NCBI GenBank assembly: GCA_900772495.1
Contig: CAAHEJ010000037.1
Coordinates: 1-15,981 of the forward strand
Origin: an uncultured Campylobacter sp.
GTDB taxonomy: Bacteria > Campylobacterota > Campylobacteria > Campylobacterales > Campylobacteraceae
Reading direction: 5' to 3'
Length of the DNA stretch: 15,981 nt
A program made the position numbers and the translations under genes. The notes beneath the pieces were generated by a model, which was given only the letters and a program-made list of their open reading frames with translations, made no database searches and was not told where the DNA came from. Below are positions 6,282 to 12,350 of this stretch, in pieces (the first letter of the stretch is position 1; every line of letters begins with the position of its first letter).

Positions 6282-7800
6282 CCAGCACTTTTTTAGCGTA
6301 AATGCGGCTTTCCGTGTAAGTAACCAGCTCCATTGACAAAAAAGGCTCGTATTTGCCAGCCTTAAAAAGCCCTTTGTCAAGCATTCTGTTGGTGAAAGTA
6401 ATGCCGCCGTTGTAGGCATAAGCGATGAGAACGGGCGAGCCAAGCCTTTCTTCAAGGTAGTTTAAGTGGTGATTAGCGAAAAAATAAGCCGTCTTTGGCT
6501 CAAACATATCATCTTGCTCGAATTTATCGAGTTTAAGCTCGTTGCGGGCTATGTTGTTTGCCACAAAAGGCATAAACTGCATCATTCCAAGCGCGTAAGA
6601 AGTGCTGATAGCTGTGGGTATGAAGCGGCTTTCTTGTCTAGCGATAGCTAAAATAAGGGCTTGTCGCGCCTTGTCATAGTCTTTGATATGCTCGTAATAA
6701 GGCATTATAAAGAAATTCTTTTTGAAATTATACCTGCGCTCCATTATGAAAGCATAAATAGGCAAGGTGTTTGTGGCGTTAAAGTCCTTTGAAAGCTGTT
6801 CTAGCTGAGCTTTGTCGGCGTTTTGGATTTGCCTTTGTGTCGCCTGCCACAAAAAGGGGTCTTTCATATCAAATTCATACTTGCCTTGCCTTGCTTTGAG
6901 CGTGGCAAATTGTGTCAAAGGCTTGTTTTCAAGCTCTCTTGCGTAAATGCTGTAAATGTTGAGCGAGTCGCTTTTGGCAAGGGTTTGCAAATGCTCTTTT
7001 TTCTCGCTGATTTGATACACCCAAAACAGCGCATTGTCCTTGTCAGCCTGCTTTTCATAGCTTTTATAAGCCTTATCAAAAAAGAGCAAAGCCCTTGCTT
7101 CTTGCTTAAAGAGTAGGGCGTTGATACCTAGATAAAACGCCCCTTCGCCGCTAGCGAGCTTAGCATTTGCGTTGAGAAAGGACAGGCGTAGCTTGGGGTG
7201 AGTGTTTTTGATGACGGCATTGCGCACAAATGCCGTAAATTCACGCTTGCTTATGATTTTATCTAAATACTCTTTTTTGATGAGCAAATCAGGGCTATCC
7301 AAATGCTGCCACACGCTGAAAAACAGCTTGGTGTTGTTGTTGTCGATGATATATTTAAGCGGATTTGGTTGGTTAAAGGCGTTGAGAACAAAAACGGCGT
7401 CTTTGTTTGAATTTTTAAGGTTTTGAGCGAGCTTTGTGCGCGTGGGCGTGTCGAGCTTTGAGACAAAATAAAGCGAAAAATTCACGCGGTAGGCTTGACA
7501 AGTGGTGTCTGCTTTAAGTATGCTTTGCGTGGTGTAGTTAAAACAATGAGCGTAGGTTGGGTTGAGCTTGGGTTTGCGCGGGGCAAGGGCTTCAAGGGCT
7601 TTTTTGATTTTGCCTTGATAGCGCCAAATGTGCGTGTTTAGGCTTTGGGCTTCTTTTTTTGTGAGCTTGTTTTGCTCTAAAAGTTTGTGTATGTAGTAGT
7701 CTTTGGCGATTGAATTTTCCTTTTTTTTAAGCGTATCCAAATCATACAAAGCCCCATTACAAAGGCACACGCACAGCAAACACAGCGCAAAAACTCTCAT
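6172..7800 (-). CDS. slt: Soluble lytic murein transglycosylase
   Basis: 542-aa periplasmic enzyme that cleaves MurNAc-GlcNAc bonds to form 1,6-anhydro-MurNAc. Seen: signal peptide MRVFALCLLCVCLCNGA; a long alpha-helical superhelix domain; then the catalytic SLT domain with RQESRF (catalytic E390), SYALGMMQFMP and AYAYNGG. It starts with an ATGA overlap on yggT. The last about 20 residues (tail PPPNTAAPK) run into the convergent lipoprotein gene and look unconserved. An A8 run at codons about 25-27 (7721-7728) could slip, but nothing shows that it varies. From memory H. pylori keeps the same gltX-yggT-slt order (HP0643-HP0645), so the linkage is old. Confidence 0.93.
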   Translation of the reverse strand: MRVFALCLLCVCLCNGALYDLDTLKKKENSIAKDYYIHKLLEQNKLTKKEAQSLNTHIWRYQGKIKKALEALAPRKPKLNPTYAHCFNYTTQSILKADTTCQAYRVNFSLYFVSKLDTPTRTKLAQNLKNSNKDAVFVLNAFNQPNPLKYIIDNNNTKLFFSVWQHLDSPDLLIKKEYLDKIISKREFTAFVRNAVIKNTHPKLRLSFLNANAKLASGEGAFYLGINALLFKQEARALLFFDKAYKSYEKQADKDNALFWVYQISEKKEHLQTLAKSDSLNIYSIYARELENKPLTQFATLKARQGKYEFDMKDPFLWQATQRQIQNADKAQLEQLSKDFNATNTLPIYAFIMERRYNFKKNFFIMPYYEHIKDYDKARQALILAIARQESRFIPTAISTSYALGMMQFMPFVANNIARNELKLDKFEQDDMFEPKTAYFFANHHLNYLEERLGSPVLIAYAYNGGITFTNRMLDKGLFKAGKYEPFLSMELVTYTESRIYAKKVLANYIVYRHLLNDKIKISSIFENLIQSTPPPNTAAPK

Positions 7801-8081
7801 ACAAACCTCGCTAGGTTGCCGATGAGTATGCTGAGAAATTGCAGCAAGATGATGATGACAAGCGGGGCTAAATCCACGCTACCTATGCGCGTAGGGATAA
7901 AGCTAATCAGCCTGTAAGCTGGTGCGGCGAGCTTGTAAAGCAGCTGCACTACCTGATTATAGGGGTCTGGCTGCACCCACGAGATGAGTGCGGCGATGAT
8001 GATTATCCACATATACGCGTTGATGATGATTTGCGCAACTTGTATCACCGACAACAACAACGAATTTCCAAGTATTTCCAT
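7797..8081 (-). CDS. YggT family membrane protein
   Basis: 94-aa inner-membrane protein with two hydrophobic segments (about residues 7-33 and 67-92). The YGGT signature SWVQPDPYNQVVQLLYKLA is followed by an APAYRLISFIPTRIGSVDLAP loop. YggT/YlmG proteins are linked to osmotic tolerance in Proteobacteria and to division or envelope functions in other bacteria; the biochemical role is unknown. AAAGGA lies about 5 nt before the ATG, inside the end of gltX. It starts 1 nt after the gltX stop and its own stop overlaps the slt ATG, so the three genes are translated as a coupled set. Confidence 0.92.
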   Translation of the reverse strand: MEILGNSLLLSVIQVAQIIINAYMWIIIIAALISWVQPDPYNQVVQLLYKLAAPAYRLISFIPTRIGSVDLAPLVIIILLQFLSILIGNLARFV

Positions 8082-8082
8082 A

Positions 8083-9390
8083 CTAATCCTTTCTCACAAT
8101 GTCCTTGATAAAGGGCTTTAAAAGCCCATAAAGCTCGCTCAACTCTGGTCCGTGCGCTGAATTTGTCAGCACCAAACGCAGCGGCATAAAGAAATTTTTG
8201 CCCTTTAAGCCACTTTTTTGCATAAGCTCGTTTTTAAAGCTCTCATAGTCCTTTGCTAGCTCAAATTCAGGCGAATTTAAAATGCCCTTTATTTTTTCGC
8301 ACTCATCTTTGAATTCGCCAAAATTTTTCGCCCCAAAAATCGCATTTAACTTTTCTTTAAGCTCATTTATAGTGCTTGCTTCTTGCGTGTAAAAGCGGGC
8401 TAAATTTGCTAAATTTTTGCCCTTAAAGCCTAAAATTTCGTTGAGCTTTTCATCATCTAAAAGCCTTATATGCTCGCGGTTTATCTGCAAAAGTTTTTTT
8501 ATATCAAAGCGAGCAGGGGACTTTGAAACCTTTTTTATGTCAAAAAACTCCACAGCCTCATCAAGCGTAAAAATCTCACGCGGGGTTTTGTTGCCAAGCA
8601 AAATGAGATAGTTTGCCACAGCGCACGGCAAAATGCCTTGCTCTAAAAGCCATTTCACGCTTGAATGCGCCTCTCTCTTACTCATCTTTTGTCCCTCATC
8701 GTTTAAGATAATGGGCAAATGAGCGTAAATCATCGCTTTATCATAGCCTAAACTTGCTCTAATATGCTCTTGTTTAGGCGTGTTTGAAGTGTGATCTTCT
8801 CCGCGGATAATGCAGCTAACGCCTTCTAACATATCATCAACCGCACAAGCAAAGTTATAAGTAGGCGTTTTATCAGCCCTCATTATCACAAAACTATCGA
8901 TATTTTCAGGCTCAAAGTGGAGTTGTCCCTTGATTAAATCCGTAAATTCCATAGCTTTTTGCGGTTTTTTTAGGCGAATCACAAAGGGCTTGTCGTTTTC
9001 TAGCACTTCGCTATCACTTAAATGCTCGCAAGCCCCGTCATAGCGATAAGCCTTGCCCGCTTTTTTGGCTGCTTCTTTTTTTTGCTCTAAAATTTCGCTC
9101 GTGCAAAAGCAAGCAAAAGCCTTTTTTTCAGCCACTAGCTTTAAAGCCATTTGTCTGTGCTGTCTTAAATTCTCACTTTGTACATAAAAATGCTGCCACG
9201 AAATCCCAAACACTCGCAAAATCTCTTTGATTTCCTCGTCCTTACCCGCTATATTTCGCGCTGTGTCTGTGTCCTCGATACGCAAGATAAAGTCCTGCCC
9301 GCTTTTTCTAGCACAAAGATAGTTAAAAATCGCCGCACGCAAGTTGCCTATGTGCATATCGCCCGTTGGAGATGGTGCAAATCTATACAT
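8083..9390 (-). CDS. gltX: Glutamyl-tRNA synthetase (GluRS2 type)
   Basis: 435-aa class Ib synthetase. Seen: FAPSPTGDMHIGN at 4-16 (HIGN in the HIGH position, normal for this family), RIEDTD, IRGEDHTSNTPKQ, and KMSKRE with K235-R239, then a short helical anticodon domain. Epsilonproteobacteria have two GltX enzymes. In H. pylori the one next to yggT and slt (HP0643, GluRS2) charges tRNA-Gln with glutamate for later amidation by GatCAB. The matching gene order and short length suggest that this copy also makes Glu-tRNA-Gln; that is inference. AAGGA lies about 8-9 nt before the ATG, and a TGCTATAAT promoter lies 138 nt upstream. Confidence 0.95.
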   Translation of the reverse strand: MYRFAPSPTGDMHIGNLRAAIFNYLCARKSGQDFILRIEDTDTARNIAGKDEEIKEILRVFGISWQHFYVQSENLRQHRQMALKLVAEKKAFACFCTSEILEQKKEAAKKAGKAYRYDGACEHLSDSEVLENDKPFVIRLKKPQKAMEFTDLIKGQLHFEPENIDSFVIMRADKTPTYNFACAVDDMLEGVSCIIRGEDHTSNTPKQEHIRASLGYDKAMIYAHLPIILNDEGQKMSKREAHSSVKWLLEQGILPCAVANYLILLGNKTPREIFTLDEAVEFFDIKKVSKSPARFDIKKLLQINREHIRLLDDEKLNEILGFKGKNLANLARFYTQEASTINELKEKLNAIFGAKNFGEFKDECEKIKGILNSPEFELAKDYESFKNELMQKSGLKGKNFFMPLRLVLTNSAHGPELSELYGLLKPFIKDIVRKD

Positions 9391-9521
9391 TTGCCTTGTC
9401 CTTTTTAAATTTAAAGCCTTTTTAAACTGCGTTTAAAAACTGAATTTAGCCTTAAATTTACAAATTTATTTAAATTTCAAGCCTAAATTCGCCTAAATTT
9501 CGTTTAAAATTCACAAAATTT
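9391..9521 (-). other. gltX 5' leader, RAATTY-dense
   Basis: About 130 nt between the predicted RNA start and the gltX ATG. It is very AT-rich and holds about nine RAATTY words; most are AAATTT or GAATTT and several are joined by GGC or GGCT. Only the ribosome binding site is recognised; no stable hairpin or known riboswitch is seen. Confidence 0.5.
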
Positions 9522-9527
9522 CACGCC

Positions 9528-9536
9528 ATTATAGCA
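9528..9536 (-). promoter_or_regulatory. Extended -10 promoter TGCTATAAT for gltX-yggT-slt
   Basis: Reverse strand reads TGC-TATAAT, a perfect extended -10. RNA would start near 9521. No -35 hexamer is evident, as expected for this phylum. Confidence 0.7.
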
Positions 9537-9592
9537 AAAAAAGGTAAGCTCATAGTGTATTTTTGTAAATTTATCAAAGATTAAACTTGCTT

Positions 9593-9601
9593 TGTTATAA
9601 T
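9593..9601 (+). promoter_or_regulatory. Extended -10 promoter TGTTATAAT, leaderless start
   Basis: TGT-TATAAT is a perfect extended -10 ending 6 nt before the A of the ATG at 9608. With normal sigma-70 spacing the RNA would begin at or next to that A, giving a leaderless mRNA. T-rich blocks upstream (9559-9572) fit the periodic AT signal of Campylobacter promoters. Confidence 0.7.
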
Positions 9602-9607
9602 GCTTTT

Positions 9608-10747
9608 ATGTTGTTTTTTATTTTTTCTTTGATTATCGTGGCGATTTTTACGCTGGCAAATGCTTATATTTACAAGCGTTTGTTTATGCAAATAGCCTTT
9701 TTAAGGGCGCACAAGACTTGGCTCATCGCTCTTTTTGCGGGGCTTTTTGTGGCTCAAACGGCGTTTTTAATGTTTCGTGCGGAAAACCGCTTTGACAGCA
9801 CGACTTACAACCTTTTGGCGCATTGTTTCGCGCCGACTTATTTTTTCTTTTTCATCACGCTTTTTGCTGATATACTGCGCTTTGGCGTAAAAATTTACGA
9901 GAAAATGACTGATAAAACGCCATTTGATGAAAGTAGGCGTGCGAGCATAAAGCTTTTGTTTAATCTTTCTTTACTCATCTTTGCCATAAGCTCCGTTTTA
10001 AAGGGCTGGGGCAACGCTATGAATGTCCCAAAGGTTAAAAATTTGAGCCTTAAACTTGAAAATTTAAGCCAAAACATCCGCCTTGTGATGATTAGCGATG
10101 TGCATTTGGGTAAAAATTTGCACGAAAAGTTTTTGCAAGGACTCATCGAGCGTATAAACTCGCTAAATGCTGATATAGTCGTCATCGTAGGCGATTTAAT
10201 CGACACAAATCCCGCTGAAATCACTTACATTCATCTTTTGGACGAAATCAAAAGCAAATATGGCGTGTTTTACGCGCTAGGAAATCACGAGTATTACCGC
10301 GGACTTGACGGAGTTTTGGGGCTTTTAAGGCAGACAAAGCTTAAAATTCTCATCAACGAAAGCATAAATTTAGGCTTTTTAAACATAGCAGGACTTGCGG
10401 ATTTAGCGGGCTTGCGTTTTGACAGACTTGGCGCAAAGCCCGACATAAACGCCGCAAAAGCAAGGTTAAACAAAAGCGCACCTAGCATTTTGCTTGCTCA
10501 TCAGCCAAAAAGCGTGAATTTATACGACACAAGCGACTTTGACTTGGTGCTGAGCGGACACACGCACGCTGGACAGGTGTTTCCTTTCGGCGCTCTTGTG
10601 ATTTTGCAACAAGGCTTTTTGTATGGACTTTACGAGCTTGAAAGCAAAAACAAACTCTATGTTAGCAGTGGTGCGGGCTTTTGGGGACCTGCGATGCGCT
10701 TTTTAGCCCCAAGTGAGATTGTTTGTATGGATTTAAAGGGAGAGTAG
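9608..10747 (+). CDS. Membrane-anchored metallophosphoesterase (YkuE/calcineurin-like)
   Basis: 379-aa protein with about four N-terminal membrane segments (about residues 1-21, 37-55, 77-92, 117-134) followed by a cytoplasmic-type binuclear phosphoesterase domain. All metal motifs are present: D164-x-H166 (ISDVHLG), GDLID with D196, GNHE with N226 and H227, AHQP with H298, and GHTHAG with H318 and H320. A TTG at 9587 would add 7 residues, but it lies upstream of the -10 box and has no ribosome binding site, so the ATG at 9608 is used. The substrate is unknown. YkuE-like enzymes include Chlamydia LpxG, a UDP-2,3-diacylglucosamine hydrolase, so a lipid substrate is plausible, and psd follows directly. 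From memory it equals C. jejuni Cj0846. Confidence 0.9.
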   Translation: MLFFIFSLIIVAIFTLANAYIYKRLFMQIAFLRAHKTWLIALFAGLFVAQTAFLMFRAENRFDSTTYNLLAHCFAPTYFFFFITLFADILRFGVKIYEKMTDKTPFDESRRASIKLLFNLSLLIFAISSVLKGWGNAMNVPKVKNLSLKLENLSQNIRLVMISDVHLGKNLHEKFLQGLIERINSLNADIVVIVGDLIDTNPAEITYIHLLDEIKSKYGVFYALGNHEYYRGLDGVLGLLRQTKLKILINESINLGFLNIAGLADLAGLRFDRLGAKPDINAAKARLNKSAPSILLAHQPKSVNLYDTSDFDLVLSGHTHAGQVFPFGALVILQQGFLYGLYELESKNKLYVSSGAGFWGPAMRFLAPSEIVCMDLKGE

Positions 10748-11554
10748 ATGATTTTTAGCAACGAAATTTCAAGGATTTTTGGGCTTTTAGCTGGGCTAAA
10801 ACTACCAAAATGGCTACAAAATAAGGTAAATTCAGCTTATGTGAAGCATTTTGACATCGATATGAGCGAATTTAAGGACACTAGCGAGTATGAAAGCCTA
10901 AACGCACTCTTTACAAGGGCGCTTGAAAAGGCTAGGGCGCTTGATGATGGCTTTGTAAGCCCCTGCGATGCGCGTGTTTTTGAGTGCGGCAAGGCGTTTA
11001 AAGCAGACAGCGAGCAGCTTGCCTTTTCTATAAAGGGTTACACATACAGCATAAACGAGCTTTTAAGCGGTGCTTGCGAAAGAGATGAGCTAGCAAAGGG
11101 CTGTGAATACGCGAATTTATACCTTTCGCCAAGGGACTATCACCGCTACCACGCGCCTTGCGATATGAGAGTGTTGAGCGCGACTTACACGCGTGGCGAG
11201 CTTTTTAGCGTGAGTGCAAAATGCTTGCAAAAAGTGGCAAATCTTTACACGCGCAACGAACGAGTGGCTTTAAAGTGCGAAAGTAAGGGGCTTTTGTTTT
11301 GGCTTGTCTTTGTGGGGGCGCAAAATGTCGGCAAAATGCGCTTTGTTTTCGATGAGCGCATACAAACAAACGCCCAAAACGCCCAAAATTTCACGCATAG
11401 CTATGAAAATTTAAGCTTTAAAAAGGGCGAAGAGCTTGGGAATTTCGAGCTTGGCTCAACCGTCGTCATCATCGCGCAAAAGGGCTTTGTGAAATTTGAC
11501 ATTAAGGCTAATGATAAGGTAAAATTCGCCCAAAAAATCGCTGAATTTGCGTGA
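10748..11554 (+). CDS. psd: Phosphatidylserine decarboxylase proenzyme
   Basis: 268-aa pyruvoyl enzyme that converts phosphatidylserine to phosphatidylethanolamine at the inner membrane. Seen: LGST at 235-238, the self-cleavage site between G236 and S237 that makes the pyruvoyl alpha chain from S237; SPCDAR with D74; and YHRYHAP with H132 and H135, matching the Asp-His-Ser autocleavage triad of the family. There is no N-terminal signal, and the length is shorter than E. coli Psd (322 aa). The ATG directly follows the stop of the metallophosphoesterase, with GGGAGAG as ribosome binding site inside that gene. Its stop codon lies within a 10-bp tandem repeat. Confidence 0.95.
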   Translation: MIFSNEISRIFGLLAGLKLPKWLQNKVNSAYVKHFDIDMSEFKDTSEYESLNALFTRALEKARALDDGFVSPCDARVFECGKAFKADSEQLAFSIKGYTYSINELLSGACERDELAKGCEYANLYLSPRDYHRYHAPCDMRVLSATYTRGELFSVSAKCLQKVANLYTRNERVALKCESKGLLFWLVFVGAQNVGKMRFVFDERIQTNAQNAQNFTHSYENLSFKKGEELGNFELGSTVVIIAQKGFVKFDIKANDKVKFAQKIAEFA

Positions 11555-11571
11555 ATTTGCGTTTGTTTGCG
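11542..11571 (+). repeat. 10-bp tandem repeat across the psd stop codon
   Basis: Two exact copies of TGAATTTGCG (11542-11551, 11552-11561), then a third diverged copy TTTGTTTGCG. The psd stop is the TGA opening the second copy. Because 10 is not a multiple of 3, gain or loss of a unit would shift the frame at the very end of psd. Confidence 0.8.
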
Positions 11572-11606
11572 CTGATTTGTTAAGATTTTATCTTAAATCA
11601 AAGCGC
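11569..11606 (+). promoter_or_regulatory. Inverted repeat between psd and the small lipoprotein
   Basis: Perfect arms TTAAGAT-TTT-ATCTTAA at 11580-11596, flanked by weaker outer complementarity (GCGC-TGATTT left; AAATCA-aa-GCGC right). It has no T-run after it on the plus strand, so it is a poor intrinsic terminator. An operator for the downstream gene or an RNA processing hairpin is possible. Confidence 0.4.
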
Positions 11607-11649
11607 AAAATGCGGCTTGAATTTAAGAAATTTATTTTAAGGATAAACG

Positions 11650-11964
11650 ATGAAAGCATTGTTTAAGGCGAATTTGTTGTGCGCGGTAGGCTTAATGCTG
11701 GCTGCTTGCTCATCAGAGCCAAAAAGTGTTGAGTATTATCAAAAGAACCCCGACAAACGCTTAGCAAAGCTCGCAGAATGCGAAGCAAAGCTCAGACCCA
11801 TCGATGAACAGCTCGCGCAAAAGACATTAGAGCTTGGCGAAAAGTTGCTTAAAGGCGAGATAAACGAAGAGCAGGTGCAAAGGTCGATAGAGTCTGATTA
11901 CATCAAAGCACTTGGCGGAGAAAAGGAATTTAAAGAATGCCAAAACGCGCAAGATGCGAATTGA
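11650..11964 (+). CDS. Small lipoprotein, EexN-like
   Basis: 104-aa protein with signal peptide (MKALFKANLLCAVGLM) and lipobox LAAC, so C20 is lipidated. The mature part is SVEYYQKNPDKRLAKLAEC followed by a helix and ...EFKECQNAQDAN. The pattern [ST]VEYY-x3-P-x5-KL-x-EC followed by a second Cys near the end is what I recall for EexN/TrbK-type entry-exclusion lipoproteins, which block redundant conjugative transfer. No conjugation gene is in the window, so that function is not established; many Campylobacter chromosomes carry such lipoproteins. AAGGA lies 6 nt before the ATG. It is separated from psd by 95 bp and may have its own promoter, though none is clear. Confidence 0.75.
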   Translation: MKALFKANLLCAVGLMLAACSSEPKSVEYYQKNPDKRLAKLAECEAKLRPIDEQLAQKTLELGEKLLKGEINEEQVQRSIESDYIKALGGEKEFKECQNAQDAN

Positions 11965-11980
11965 CAAGCGAATTTGCTTG
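11965..11980 (+). terminator. Short hairpin after the EexN-like gene
   Basis: CAAGC-GAATTT-GCTTG starts at the base after the stop codon. The 5-bp stem is followed by T-rich but interrupted sequence, so it would be at most a weak terminator or 3'-end protector. Confidence 0.3.
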
Positions 11981-12095
11981 GTAAATTTGTGTTTGAATTT
12001 TAAATCGTGCGCGAAAGTATCCAAACTCTTTTGGCAATTTTTAAGCTCAATGCACTTGTTTAGGTCATCGCAAGCAAATGCGCCTTAAATTTGCT

Positions 12096-12132
12096 CGTTC
12101 ATCATAAGGTTTGCCTTTGATGGACGATTTTT
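12096..12132 (+). terminator. Strong intrinsic terminator
   Basis: Left arm CGTTCATCA-T-AAGG, loop TTTG, right arm CCTTTGATGGACG, then A and TTTTT. The stem has 13 pairs with one U-G pair and one bulged T. It lies 132 nt after the lipoprotein stop, so it ends either that mRNA with a long 3' UTR or a separate small RNA. Confidence 0.8.
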
Positions 12133-12275
12133 CACACCTTGCTTTAAAATTTACGCAAATTTTGCCTTTTTAATTAAATTTTTAAGAATTTTTAGCTTAA
12201 ATTTAGATTTGAGTTTGTCCGCCGAGCAGGGTAGTGCAAAAACAAAGCCTTGCGAAAGTAGGCTGAAAAAAAGGC

Positions 12276-12281
12276 TAAAAT
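12276..12281 (+). promoter_or_regulatory. Possible -10 box TAAAAT for the transporter genes
   Basis: TAAAAT within the GCTAAAA repeat block, about 70 nt before the TTG start. It is weak because A-rich sequence here offers several similar hexamers. Confidence 0.3.
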
Positions 12282-12350
12282 AGCTAAAAGCTAAAAATAA
12301 GGCATTAAGAAAAAACTAAAAAAACCAAAAAACACTAAAAAGGGCTAAAT

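Larger units (their letters stand above)
11965..12350 (+). other. 386-bp noncoding gap
   Basis: No coding region is supported. Contents in order: a weak hairpin, an unassigned stretch 11981-12095 (possible small RNA), the terminator at 12096-12132, an AT-rich block 12140-12215 dense in RAATTY, and an A-rich leader with repeated GCTAAAA words (12261-12300) before the first transporter gene. Confidence 0.65.

Noticed and set aside
7721..7728. A8/T8 run in slt (also T8 at 9076-9083 in gltX and T7 at the mobB start) as phase-variation switches
   Set aside because: Runs of 7-8 A/T are common in AT-rich genomes. Campylobacter contingency loci usually use longer G/C tracts; no G or C run above five was noticed in the window.
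9587..9607. TTG start for the metallophosphoesterase
   Set aside because: It lies upstream of the extended -10 box at 9593-9601, has no ribosome binding site, and adds no hydrophobic core residues.
12155..12171. GCAAATTTTGC followed by CTTTTT as a second terminator
   Set aside because: The stem is only four pairs and almost all A-T; it follows 22 nt after a much stronger terminator.
12246..12272. Hairpin AGCCT...AGGCT with a T-rich tail on the minus strand as a terminator
   Set aside because: Five-pair stem with a 9-nt loop, and no minus-strand gene upstream to terminate.
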